DNA from: Deltaproteobacteria bacterium
GTDB lineage: Bacteria; Desulfobacterota; Dissulfuribacteria; Dissulfuribacterales; QOAL01
Assembly (NCBI GenBank): GCA_026995935.1
Contig: JALWNK010000019.1
Coordinates: 1 to 64,000 of the forward strand
Direction of reading: 5' to 3'
DNA length: 64,000 bases
Positions 22,726 through 31,143 of this stretch are shown here, piece by piece; positions within the stretch are counted from its first letter, which is position 1; each line of letters begins with the position of its first letter. The position numbers were made by a program, and so were the translations under genes. The notes beneath the pieces are model-generated. The model was not told where the DNA came from. It made no database searches and was given only the letters and a program-made list of their open reading frames with translations.

Positions 22726-25412
22726 TAGTTCATACCCTTCATGATAAAGGTGGCCAGATTGGTGTAGACACGCTCCAGAAAATCGAGCCTTAGTATATTG
22801 TGGCCCAGGAGATAGAGGTTCATCCTGACCGCTCCCAGAAACAGGCCATTCAGGTCTAGTACCTCAAGAAAATCCTTCCTGGAAATCTCCCTTCCGGTTT
22901 TCTGCCGGAGGTGTTCCAGATACAGGTCTGCATAGTGTATGTATTCCTCCCTGGAAAAATCCGGCCCCAGGACAAACACCAGGAACTCTATCAGGTCATG
23001 TTGGGGATTCTGGAAAAAGGCAAGTTCCCAATCATAAAGTACTGTGACTGGATGAGACTTCCGCCTTCTAAGACACAGGTTTCTGGGATTAAAGTCGTTG
23101 TGGGTAAGGGTGCATGGAAACGACAACATGCGTTCCAGATGATCGTCCAGATTGTTCAGAAAATCGTGGTAAATTCCCTTTAAGGCAGGTGTTACAAGCT
23201 CTGGGTACCTGACACTGTTGAACCTGGTGAGCTCCTTTAAAAGCTCAAGGGAGGCAGATACGAAGTCCCTGTCGAGACGCTGGACTCCCATTCTTTCAAG
23301 TCCATCCCCCCTTTCGAAGTAGACCGCATGAAGGGCTGCCATGTCTCTAAGTACTGTCTCTATATCGGAACTGGGCCACCTGTTTATCCTTCCAATGGAA
23401 TCGAAGAGACGGCAATCAGTAAGGTCCTCCATGAGGATGGCGTAGATTTCCCTTTCAGGCTCAACCATGGTGCCGTAAATCCTGGGGGCATATTCCAGAA
23501 GGCGGCTGTCTGCGTGGCGGTAAACCCTGATTTCCCTCAGGTGGCTGTCATCAAGGCAGAACACATGGGACTGGGACTCATACAGCCCCGGGAGCCTGTC
23601 CTCTCCGGTAAGTCTTGCAACCTTAAGCCCTATCTCATCAAGTTGTCTGCCTGAAGCCTTGAGTTTCAAAAAGGTGTCTAATTGTCTTGTGCCCTTACTG
23701 CTGTCAAGGGTCAATCTGTAACGATAAAGGCCATGGGCGCTGTTTGATTCCCTGGTGATGGAAGATATTATTCCTGAACAACTTGCACGGGGCAGCATCT
23801 GGCTTTTCACCACACGGCCCCTGCCTTCGCCAATGAGCCTGGTGAAGAAACTGTTGTCTATCTCAGACCTGGATATGGCCCTGGTGGGCCTGTTTCGTCC
23901 AAGCCTTTCATGTGCGCTCACAAAATCGTTGCTGACAATGGCAGCCCCGGTAGATATGTCAAGGGCCAGGCAGGCGGCAGCTATTATCTCGGCCAGTCTG
24001 AAGAGCTTACCCTGGCCATAGCAGCCCATGAGCTCGAGACACTCCTTTTGCACAGGCAGACTCGTGCCCCCGCCCACTGTACCTATTACAAGAGAAGGCA
24101 GATAGGCAGTAAATAAGAGGCCGTCATCCTTCTGCACTGCCTTGAAAACACCGCATGAAGATTCGTGAACGCAGGCGATATCCTGACCAGTAGCCGTGAA
24201 TATCCCGGCTATGACATTGGCAAAGTTTATGTTGGAACCTACCATCCCGATCTGACTGGCAGCCATCTCTGCCTCTGACCAAATACGCACAAACTGTTCC
24301 GGTTTCACCCTGAGTATCCTGCGCAGAATGCTGCCTGGTACGAAGCAGGTGGCGGTGACCCCTACCCCTCTGCCCTCCACAAAATTCTGGAAATTGACCT
24401 TCTTATCGCCAGACATATTGGCTTCAATGTTGTACCAGAGAAAATCAATAAAGGGCTCTTCCTTTATCTGCTCCTCTATCCACTGGCAGGCCACCCAGGT
24501 ACAGGCCGAGGTCATGTTCTGGCCTGATGCATCCCCGGTTGAAAAGTAAAAACACAAATGAAGTGCATTTCCAAAGACCAGGGGACGAATCCTATCAAGC
24601 CGTGCAACAGAGGAGACGCTCTCCGCCTTTTCCTTTATCTGTGCAAAGTGGTCAAGGACCCATCTTTCAAGGTTCACAGCCCCCTCGAGACTTTCGCAAA
24701 AGAATACCGGCGACCTGACCATGCACTGCCTGAGTACGTGCACATGGATTCCTCCTGCAAGGCTGCAGGCCTTTGCTCCCCTGCTAATGGAACTCACAAG
24801 GGCTCCTTCAGTGGTGGCAATGGGAAGCGTGACAAAACCCTGGGTATATGTACCATCAACCAGCAGCGGCCCAGCAAGGCCCACCGGGACCTGAACCGCA
24901 CCGATATAGTTCTCGATATTGCCGGCAAGGCTCTCTGGCTCCATGAAGGACCTGGCAATGTTTTCAAGCCTGGCTCCAGACACTGCCCTTGCCCACTCAA
25001 GCCTGGCCCTTATTGCATGCTCTGAATAGTGCTCCTTTTTTGAAAATCTGGGAATCCTTCCAGGATCTGCCTCCCTGCTAGGTTCCAAGGCCTCCATATC
25101 AAAAGGCCAATTTGCGCCCCCTCTGAGTGCATCCCTGTTCTTGCTTCTGCAGCCTGATAGCTCAATGACAGTGGAATCCCCGTTTGAGCGAACCTGCATG
25201 ACCTTGAGTCCTCCGACCCTGGTGCTGTTTCCATTTTCTCCCAGGCAGATGTGAGCCACTTCCATGCCTGGAGTAAGCCGAATGCGCTCTCCAACCCGTA
25301 TTTCGAGACCGTCATCCCAGTATCCGGCCAAATGACCTGAGTAAATTTTGCTTCCCACGGTAAAAGATACAGATGGCCGTCTTACCTCATGAAAGATCTT
25401 TTTCCCTGGCAT
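22725..25412 (-). CDS. HMG-CoA reductase fused to an APH-type kinase
   Basis: An 895-residue protein, started at the ATG at 25412 with AGGAGG 7 bases upstream. Residues ~1-100 are an unassigned beta-rich region. The reductase spans ~120-520: ENYIGAVQVPVGLAGPLLVDG, LPIATTEGALVSS (catalytic Glu ~202), FSTGDASGQNM (Asp ~294), SGDKKVNFQNF (Lys ~337), GGTSLPVQ and VSNDFVSAHERLGRN (His ~501). All four catalytic residues are kept, so it should convert HMG-CoA to mevalonate. The C-terminal ~330 residues resemble aminoglycoside/choline kinases: LTHNDFNPRNL (Brenner motif, ~770) and LYDWELAFF (~793). The fused kinase may phosphorylate mevalonate or a related alcohol. It is first in the lipid operon. 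Confidence 0.87.
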   Translation of the reverse strand: MPGKKIFHEVRRPSVSFTVGSKIYSGHLAGYWDDGLEIRVGERIRLTPGMEVAHICLGENGNSTRVGGLKVMQVRSNGDSTVIELSGCRSKNRDALRGGANWPFDMEALEPSREADPGRIPRFSKKEHYSEHAIRARLEWARAVSGARLENIARSFMEPESLAGNIENYIGAVQVPVGLAGPLLVDGTYTQGFVTLPIATTEGALVSSISRGAKACSLAGGIHVHVLRQCMVRSPVFFCESLEGAVNLERWVLDHFAQIKEKAESVSSVARLDRIRPLVFGNALHLCFYFSTGDASGQNMTSACTWVACQWIEEQIKEEPFIDFLWYNIEANMSGDKKVNFQNFVEGRGVGVTATCFVPGSILRRILRVKPEQFVRIWSEAEMAASQIGMVGSNINFANVIAGIFTATGQDIACVHESSCGVFKAVQKDDGLLFTAYLPSLVIGTVGGGTSLPVQKECLELMGCYGQGKLFRLAEIIAAACLALDISTGAAIVSNDFVSAHERLGRNRPTRAISRSEIDNSFFTRLIGEGRGRVVKSQMLPRASCSGIISSITRESNSAHGLYRYRLTLDSSKGTRQLDTFLKLKASGRQLDEIGLKVARLTGEDRLPGLYESQSHVFCLDDSHLREIRVYRHADSRLLEYAPRIYGTMVEPEREIYAILMEDLTDCRLFDSIGRINRWPSSDIETVLRDMAALHAVYFERGDGLERMGVQRLDRDFVSASLELLKELTRFNSVRYPELVTPALKGIYHDFLNNLDDHLERMLSFPCTLTHNDFNPRNLCLRRRKSHPVTVLYDWELAFFQNPQHDLIEFLVFVLGPDFSREEYIHYADLYLEHLRQKTGREISRKDFLEVLDLNGLFLGAVRMNLYLLGHNILRLDFLERVYTNLATFIMKGMN

Positions 25413-25605
25413 TACCTGCCCTCCTGGAAAATACAAAGACTGAAAAGACTAACCCCTAAGTAATTAGTACCCAATTTTTTCCATATTGTTTAGGAAAACT
25501 TCTTCCTTTTAGTGTTTTTTAAAAAAAAATGCGCTGAAACATGTATGGATAATGGTGTTCATGTTATCTTAGGGCACAAAATCCCTCAGAAAATTTCAGA
25601 GAGGT

Positions 25606-26466
25606 TTGTCAGACTTGCCACTTCTTGGAGCACATATGTCCGTTTCAGGCGGACTCCACACTGCCTTTTCACGAATGGAAAGAGTCGGGGCAGAGTGTCT
25701 CCAGGTCTTTACCCGAAACCAGCGCCAGTGGAAGGCTCCTCCACTGAATGACAAAGAAATCAACCTCTTTCGTCTCAGATACCGGGAGAGTGGAAGGCCT
25801 CCTGTTGCATCCCACGCCTCCTACCTCATAAATCTTGGCACCTGGAAGGAGGAGCTTGCGGAAAAGTCTGTGGCCGCCTTGGCTGAGGAACTTGACCGCT
25901 GCCATCACCTTTCCATTCCCTGGATTGTTATTCATCCAGGAAGCCACGGCGGAAAGGGTATCCAAAAGGGTATCGAGAGGGTGATAAGAAACCTGGACCA
26001 GGCCTTTGAGCGTTCAGGGCCCAGAAATCGCGTGGGCATTCTACTTGAAACCGTGGCAGGCCAGGGAACTGCCATTGGAAGCACGTTCCAGGAACTTTCA
26101 TCCATTATTAATGGCTCATCGTTCCCGTCCCGACTTGGCGTCTGTGTAGATACATGCCACATTTTTTCAGCAGGTTATGACATTTCTTCCAAGAAGGCCT
26201 ATGAAAAGACTAAGGACGAGATTGAAAGAACCATTGGCCTTGAAAAGGTCAGGCTTTTTCACCTGAATGATTCCCAAAAGGGGCTGGGAGCCCGGATTGA
26301 CAGGCATGAGCACATAGGGAAGGGAAGGATTGGGCTTTCCGGCTTCTCACTCCTCTTAAACGACCCCCTGTGGGCAGAGCATCCCATGATCCTTGAAACC
26401 CCAAAGGGAAAGGAGCAGCTTGAAGACATTGAAAACCTTAAAGTGCTCCGCTCTCTCCTGAAATAG
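25606..26466 (+). CDS. nfo: Endonuclease IV (AP endonuclease)
   Basis: A Zn-dependent apurinic/apyrimidinic endonuclease of base-excision repair, 286 residues. It opens LGAHMSVSGGLHTAFSRM and has QVFTRNQRQW, WIVIHPGSHGG, ILLETVAGQGTAIG, VCVDTCHIFSAGYD, FHLNDSQKGLGARIDRHEHIGKG and MILETPKG. These supply all the expected His, Asp and Glu metal ligands. The tracked start is a TTG at 25606. The TTG at 25615 has a better-spaced GAGAGG and is an equal candidate. It is divergent from the HMGR operon. The upstream ~190 bases are AT-rich with an A8 run and no recognisable gene. Confidence 0.94.
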   Translation: MSDLPLLGAHMSVSGGLHTAFSRMERVGAECLQVFTRNQRQWKAPPLNDKEINLFRLRYRESGRPPVASHASYLINLGTWKEELAEKSVAALAEELDRCHHLSIPWIVIHPGSHGGKGIQKGIERVIRNLDQAFERSGPRNRVGILLETVAGQGTAIGSTFQELSSIINGSSFPSRLGVCVDTCHIFSAGYDISSKKAYEKTKDEIERTIGLEKVRLFHLNDSQKGLGARIDRHEHIGKGRIGLSGFSLLLNDPLWAEHPMILETPKGKEQLEDIENLKVLRSLLK

Positions 26467-26486
26467 CCTGGGCTTCAGGGTCTGTA

Positions 26487-26750
26487 TTACCTTTCTCCGA
26501 GATCAAGACTACAGCTGTCCATTCCAGGCCTGAAGACACATGCCATTCCATGTGTGGATACAGTATCCTTAGACCCTAAATTCTTGCGTAGTTCCATGTC
26601 TCCCCCTTGATACCACGAGGATATTTTAGACCTGAGGGACACAACCACCTTTTTCTCAAAGAACTGTGGCACACCCTGGGGACTTAATCCATAGATACCT
26701 GTCAGTGTCAAAGTAATCAGGCCGATTAGGAACAGATTTCTGAGTTTCAT
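26487..26750 (-). CDS. Small signal-peptide protein of unknown function
   Basis: An 87-residue ORF beginning MKLRNLFLIGLITLTLTGIYG, a convincing signal or anchor sequence, with GGGGGAAGG upstream of the ATG. The remainder is short and charged with two Cys near the end (MACVFRPGMDSCSLDLGER). I do not recognise a family. It lies alone between nfo (convergent) and the ferredoxin gene (divergent). It could be a small periplasmic protein, and it could also be a chance ORF, although the ribosome site and signal peptide argue for reality. Confidence 0.5.
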   Translation of the reverse strand: MKLRNLFLIGLITLTLTGIYGLSPQGVPQFFEKKVVVSLRSKISSWYQGGDMELRKNLGSKDTVSTHGMACVFRPGMDSCSLDLGER

Positions 26751-26875
26751 GCCTTCCCCCTTTTTCTAATTTTGTAAGTGTGTAAACAACAAAGCGGAAA
26801 AGGTTCATTATCCTAAAAAAATTTTTCTTACTGTTTCATTGTCGGCCTGGAGAAATAGCGTATTGCGTCAAAAGA

Positions 26876-26888
26876 GATAATTATTATC
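26876..26888. promoter_or_regulatory. Fur-box-like palindrome upstream of ferredoxin gene
   Basis: GATAATTATTATC is a perfect 6-1-6 inverted repeat and equals the core of the Fur consensus (GATAATnATTATC). It lies 34 bases upstream of the ferredoxin ATG in an AT-rich stretch that would hold the promoter. The palindrome is read directly; iron regulation is an inference. Confidence 0.55.
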
Positions 26889-26922
26889 TTTTTAATAATA
26901 AATCAAAAAGGAGGACAAAGCC

Positions 26923-27114
26923 ATGTCTCAAAAGATTGTTATTGACAAAGAAGAGTGTCTTGGATGCGAAACATGCTCGGAGATCTGCCCGGATGTATTC
27001 GGTTTTGATCAAGATGAGGAAAAGGCCTACGTAATAAAACCAGAGGCCACTGAAGTAGAGTGTGTAGAGGAGGCAATCTCCTCGTGTCCGGCAGAGTGTA
27101 TTTCAATCGAGTAA
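26923..27114 (+). CDS. Single-cluster 4Fe-4S ferredoxin
   Basis: A 63-residue acidic electron carrier. Cluster ligands are CLGCETC near the N-terminus and the Cys of SSCPAECISIE near the C-terminus. Two extra Cys (SEICP, PAEC) could form a disulfide as in Desulfovibrio ferredoxins. The order CxxCxxC...C with a long intervening region matches monocluster ferredoxins of sulfate reducers and thermophiles. AAAGGAGG precedes the ATG by about 9 bases. It is monocistronic and has a Fur-box-like site just upstream, suggesting iron-responsive expression. Confidence 0.93.
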   Translation: MSQKIVIDKEECLGCETCSEICPDVFGFDQDEEKAYVIKPEATEVECVEEAISSCPAECISIE

Positions 27115-27310
27115 GTCACAGTTAGAGTTCAAAAAGATGGTTGGCCTATTCTTTTGCAGTCGCATCACCTGCCCAGATGATCTCTAAGGCATCTGGGCAG
27201 CCCCCCACGCCCTTTTCTCAAATGGCCCAAATTAAAGGCTTTCCGCAATTATTCCGATAAAGGACTAAAGAAATTTTTTATGCCTTTTCATTTTTCCTTT
27301 TGGCCAGAAA

Positions 27311-27916
27311 ATGGGGATTACACTCTTTATGCAACCCTACATTGCCGGATTTCAGCAAACCCCTGTAACGCCCGATACCAAGTCTGTCCAAAAGACTTCA
27401 GACGACTCCAAACAAACCCAACAGGAAACAAAACAGGGCCAAAATCCTGCAACAACAGACAGGCTCACCCTGTCTAAAGAGGCCCTGCAACTATTGCAAA
27501 AACTTCAGGCCAGGGACAGGGAGGTCAGGGCACATGAACATGCCCACATGGTAGCAGGGGGGCCCTATGTCAGAGGTGGACCAAGTTATACCTATAAAAC
27601 AGGGCCAGATGGGAAAAGATACGCCGTTGGAGGCGAGGTCCAGATCGACACATCCCCTGAAAAAGACCCTGAAGCAACAATCAGAAAAATGGAAACGGTT
27701 AAAAGGGCGGCCTTAGCACCTGCCAAACCCTCTAGTCAAGACCGCATGGTGGCAGCAAGGGCCAGCATGGAGGAACAAAAGGCCAGAATGGAACTGATGG
27801 AGCAGAAAAGGGAAGAGGAGGTAAGCTCCCTCCAAAAAGGCAACAAGGTCGCTGGCGATAGCCCCAAGGAAGGCCCCTTAGAGGGCAAAGGCTCATTCAT
27901 GGATATTACAGGCTGA
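27311..27916 (+). CDS. SprA-related putative metalloprotease family protein
   Basis: A protein of about 200 residues. The recognisable core is QARDREVRAHEHAHMVAGGPYVRGGPSYTYKTGPDGKRYAVGGEVQIDTSPEKDPEATIRKMETVKRAALAPAKPSSQD, which I associate with the SprA-related family (HExxH-like HEHAH). The N-terminus is Q/T/S-rich and the C-terminus is a charged coiled coil (MEEQKARMELMEQKREEE). No signal peptide is seen. The start is uncertain: the ATG at 27311 has a poor ribosome site and the ATG at 27329 has GGGGA ahead. The family is often linked to flagellar or surface biology, but the function is not established. Confidence 0.75.
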   Translation: MGITLFMQPYIAGFQQTPVTPDTKSVQKTSDDSKQTQQETKQGQNPATTDRLTLSKEALQLLQKLQARDREVRAHEHAHMVAGGPYVRGGPSYTYKTGPDGKRYAVGGEVQIDTSPEKDPEATIRKMETVKRAALAPAKPSSQDRMVAARASMEEQKARMELMEQKREEEVSSLQKGNKVAGDSPKEGPLEGKGSFMDITG

Positions 27917-27945
27917 TTAAATTAAAATCCCAATAAAAAAAACGT

Positions 27946-29058
27946 CTAACTGCTAAAATACTCAACAAGCCTCTTTACGTGGCTGTCCCAGCCAAACTTC
28001 TTTGCAAGGTGTGCGCAGCCTTCCCCAAGGGCTGATCTTTCTGAGCTTTTCATATTAGCAATCCTTTGAATTGCCCCTTTTAGGGCATCAACATCCCCTG
28101 GCCCAACCACAAGCCCTTCATCCACCCTTTCAACAAGCTCGCTTGCACCGTTAGTTTCTGTAGTCACAACAGGCATTCCACAGGCCATGGCCTCAAGACA
28201 CACATTTGCAAAGGGGTCGTAATGGGTTGGAAGACAAAGAAGGTCACAGGCCATGTAAAACCTCTCTACATCCCCTCTTTTGCCAAAAAAACTCACATTT
28301 TCAAGGAGGCTAAGCCCCTGGCAGGTCCTCAAAAGCCCTTTTCCTGCCTCAACACCAATGACAAACAAATGAAAATCAACGTGCCTTTTTAGGGCCGAGA
28401 CGGCCTCAAGAAGGTTCAGAAGGCCCTTTCTCTTCCAGTCTGAGCCCACAAAGAGAATAAGAAAGCTGTCTTTCTTACCCAAAGATAGACTGGCCCTTAG
28501 ACGCCTTCTCTGGCTTTCTTTCACAGGGTGAAACCTGTCAAGATCAACACCGTTATATATGGTGATGACCCTTTGAGGTTCAAGACGGTAATACTTAATT
28601 ACCTGCTCCTTAACCAGGTTCGAATTTGTGATTACAAAACGTGTGCTCTCTATGGCCTCCTTTTCCTGGATAAGGAGGGAAAGGTGCCTTGGAGTAATTC
28701 TTCGAAGCTGCCAGGGTATCTTACTGCCAGAGTATCCTAGCTCAAGCCACGCCCTGTGAAGAGGGTCGGATATCCTTAGAAAATCAGCACCCCTTATTCG
28801 GGATAGACCATAGATGCAGTCAAACTCCCCGGCCTTTAAGACACTTCTGACAGAGTGGAAAAATGACAAGTTCTTGAGGATGCTTCCCCTTCCCCATACC
28901 CTTGCCCTTTTAAAATCAAGCCCCTCCACTGTGGAGCTGTCTGCAATGACAGTGACCTTGTGGCCCAGCCTTGAAAGCCAGATGGCAACATTTGCGCAGT
29001 ACCTTTCCGCACCGCCAAGGCCAAGGCCGCACTGCCTCCTTACCACAGCAACTCTCAT
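27946..29058 (-). CDS. WaaG-like family 4 glycosyltransferase
   Basis: A retaining GT-B glycosyltransferase of 370 residues. It has RRQCGLGLGGAERYCANVA at the N-terminus, ITIYNGVDLDRFHP, ILFVGSDWKRKGLLNLLEAV and the nucleotide-sugar motif CLPTHYDPFANVCLEAMACGMPVVTTETNGASEL (the E..G..E pattern). The arrangement is very similar to lipopolysaccharide core enzymes of the WaaG type. It is the last gene in a four-gene minus-strand set, starting 3 bases after the ArnD-like stop. It probably adds a hexose or amino sugar to an envelope glycolipid at the inner face of the membrane. Confidence 0.87.
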   Translation of the reverse strand: MRVAVVRRQCGLGLGGAERYCANVAIWLSRLGHKVTVIADSSTVEGLDFKRARVWGRGSILKNLSFFHSVRSVLKAGEFDCIYGLSRIRGADFLRISDPLHRAWLELGYSGSKIPWQLRRITPRHLSLLIQEKEAIESTRFVITNSNLVKEQVIKYYRLEPQRVITIYNGVDLDRFHPVKESQRRRLRASLSLGKKDSFLILFVGSDWKRKGLLNLLEAVSALKRHVDFHLFVIGVEAGKGLLRTCQGLSLLENVSFFGKRGDVERFYMACDLLCLPTHYDPFANVCLEAMACGMPVVTTETNGASELVERVDEGLVVGPGDVDALKGAIQRIANMKSSERSALGEGCAHLAKKFGWDSHVKRLVEYFSS

Positions 29059-29061
29059 GGG

Positions 29062-29976
29062 CTATTTCCTGATCCCCGTAGCAACGGTCCCTGCCCTTCC
29101 GGGAAGTTCTATGAAACCAAGCCTGCACACCTCTATCCTTTCAGGTGCCTCAAGAAGGCCTGTTGCAAGCTCACCCAGGGTAAGAAAGCCCTGAAAGCGT
29201 TTTTTAAGAGCAGTCATTAGCCTTCTGAAAAAGGGACGGAAGGGGCCCCCTTCAACCTCGGCATGTAGGGCAAGAACAGGAAAATCCGCCCCCATAAGCC
29301 CGTCAATGAGGGCGATCTTCATCTCATCCTCATCCCTCATTCCTGTTGCCAGAAGCTCTTCAATACATGGGCCTGTGGTGGGAATCTGGAGGGTGCGATA
29401 CCTCTTTCCCTTAGCCTCAAGGAGACAGGGTACCCCCTCCCTGAGATCACTTGCATACAGCAGCCCCAGTTCGTCTTGCACCTCAAGGCTCCTGGGTGTT
29501 ACCTGCCAGCCAGGGGCGGCAACTGCCCATGGCCTCATTCCCTGTATCTTCCTGTATGAGGTGAAGGCCCTTTGGAAATGCTCCCTTATCTCCTGCCTTT
29601 CCATGCGGGGAAGATGATCCTGCCACCTCCTGTGATCCCATGCATGCACAATGACCTCGTGCCCCTCATCCCGTATCCTTTGACAAAGCCCTGGAAAGGC
29701 AGTAGCTATTGGCCTTGCAGGAAGGAGCGTGCCGGAGAGGACCGTGCGGAGGCCGTAGAGCCTTGGGGCCCCTGTCCTTAGCATCTTTTTTAGGAATCTT
29801 GGATCCCTTAGGAGCCGAAATATGGCCTTTCCGGAATTGTCTGGGCCAAAGGACAGACAAAAGGTCGCCTTTACACCAAAGTGTGAAAGATCCTCAAGAA
29901 GGGCCACAACGCCGTTTTTCATGCCGTCGTGGGTATCAACGTCTATCTTCAGGCAAACTGCCTCTTTCTCACTCAT
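29062..29976 (-). CDS. ArnD-like polysaccharide deacetylase-family protein
   Basis: A NodB-homology deacetylase of 304 residues resembling ArnD, which deformylates undecaprenyl-phosphate Ara4FN. It opens VCLKIDVDTHDGMKNGVVALLEDLSHFGVKATFCLSFGPDNSGKAIFRLLRDPRFLKKMLRTGAPRLYG (Asp pair for the metal). Downstream come GHEVIVHAWDHRRWQDHL (second His motif) and PWAVAAPGWQV. It overlaps the ArnB-like gene by 4 bases. ArnC, ArnA and ArnT are not in the window, so the substrate may be a different formamido or acetamido sugar on a lipid carrier. Confidence 0.83.
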   Translation of the reverse strand: MSEKEAVCLKIDVDTHDGMKNGVVALLEDLSHFGVKATFCLSFGPDNSGKAIFRLLRDPRFLKKMLRTGAPRLYGLRTVLSGTLLPARPIATAFPGLCQRIRDEGHEVIVHAWDHRRWQDHLPRMERQEIREHFQRAFTSYRKIQGMRPWAVAAPGWQVTPRSLEVQDELGLLYASDLREGVPCLLEAKGKRYRTLQIPTTGPCIEELLATGMRDEDEMKIALIDGLMGADFPVLALHAEVEGGPFRPFFRRLMTALKKRFQGFLTLGELATGLLEAPERIEVCRLGFIELPGRAGTVATGIRK

Positions 29977-31142
29977 CTTTCATATCTCTTTAGAAGCTTT
30001 TTAAGGCTTGAAACAACCCGTTCCTGCTCTTTTTCAGTAAGAAGTGGATAGAGGGGAAGGGAGAAGAGCCTGTCACTGTTCCACTCTGCATTAGGAAGCA
30101 TTCCCCTTTTGAAGCCGTATCTTTCCCTGTAAAACTTCTGAAGGTGAACTGCCGGGAAATGAAGCCCCACACCTATACCCTCATCCTGGAGCTTGGCGAT
30201 AAACTCGTCCCTTCCAATTCTAAGCCTATCAATATCGAGCCTCACTACAAAGAGGTGCCAGGCATGCTCGTGGGCATAGGAAGGAGGCTTAAGGGGCATG
30301 AGTCCTGGGACATTGGAGAGAAGCTCAAGATAGTTTTTTGCAAGAAGGCGTCTTCTTTCGTTGAAATTTGTAAGCTTTTCAAACTGGTGCAACCCGATGG
30401 CTGCCTCGATATCAAGCATATTGTACTTGAAGCCAGGCTCCACCACCTCGTACTGGGGGCTTCCTCCCTTTGAATAACGTTTCCAGGCATCCCTTGATAT
30501 GCCGTGAAAGCGAAGCCTCCGCATCCGATCTGCCCGCTTCCTGCTGCTGCACAGTATCATGCCCCCTTCCCCGGTTGTCATGTTTTTTATAGGGTGGAAG
30601 GAAAAGACGGCCACCTCGCTGTCTGAGCCAATGGGCCTTCCCTTGTAACTGGTTCCCACTGCATGGGCCGCATCTTCAATAAGATCAATACCTCTTTCCT
30701 GGCAAAGACTTCTTATTGGGTCAAGATCTACTGGAGCGCCTGCAAAGTGAACGGGTATTACCGCCCTTGTGCGCCCTGTTATCCTTTCTTCTATCTCCTG
30801 CGCCATTATCTGCAGGGTGTCCCTGTCAACGTCTGCAAAGACAGGCCTTGCTCCGCAGATTACTATGTTATTGACAGTGGAAGGCCAGGTGATGGGAGTT
30901 GTTATCACCTCGTCACCAGGCTTAAGATCAAGGGTCAGAAGGGCAAGGTGAAGGCCTGCTGTTGCAGAGTTTACTGCAACGGCCTGCTGGTGTTCTCCAA
31001 GCCACCTTCTAAATTCCTGCTCAAGCCTTGCAACCTTTGGCCCCGTGGTGATCCAGCCGCTTTTCAGGCTGTCAACCACCTCTTTGATTTCCTCATCCCC
31101 TATGGTTGGCCTGCAAAAGGGGATAAAATCCTTTTCCTTCAT
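29973..31142 (-). CDS. DegT/DnrJ/EryC1 sugar aminotransferase, ArnB-like
   Basis: A PLP-dependent aminotransferase of 389 residues that converts a keto sugar nucleotide to an amino sugar. It has PFCRPTIGDEEIKEVVDSLKSGWITTGPKV, VNSATAGLHLAL, ITTPITWPSTVNNI, LIEDAAHAVG and the PLP-lysine site FSFHPIKNMTTGEGGM. PGFKYNMLDIEAAIGLHQ completes the signature. I start at the ATG at 31142, immediately after the SMR stop, with AAGGAG upstream; the tracked start at 31247 falls within the SMR gene. Similarity to ArnB (L-Ara4N pathway) is clear, but related aminotransferases act on other keto sugars. Confidence 0.88.
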   Translation of the reverse strand: MKEKDFIPFCRPTIGDEEIKEVVDSLKSGWITTGPKVARLEQEFRRWLGEHQQAVAVNSATAGLHLALLTLDLKPGDEVITTPITWPSTVNNIVICGARPVFADVDRDTLQIMAQEIEERITGRTRAVIPVHFAGAPVDLDPIRSLCQERGIDLIEDAAHAVGTSYKGRPIGSDSEVAVFSFHPIKNMTTGEGGMILCSSRKRADRMRRLRFHGISRDAWKRYSKGGSPQYEVVEPGFKYNMLDIEAAIGLHQFEKLTNFNERRRLLAKNYLELLSNVPGLMPLKPPSYAHEHAWHLFVVRLDIDRLRIGRDEFIAKLQDEGIGVGLHFPAVHLQKFYRERYGFKRGMLPNAEWNSDRLFSLPLYPLLTEKEQERVVSSLKKLLKRYER

Positions 31143-31143
31143 A

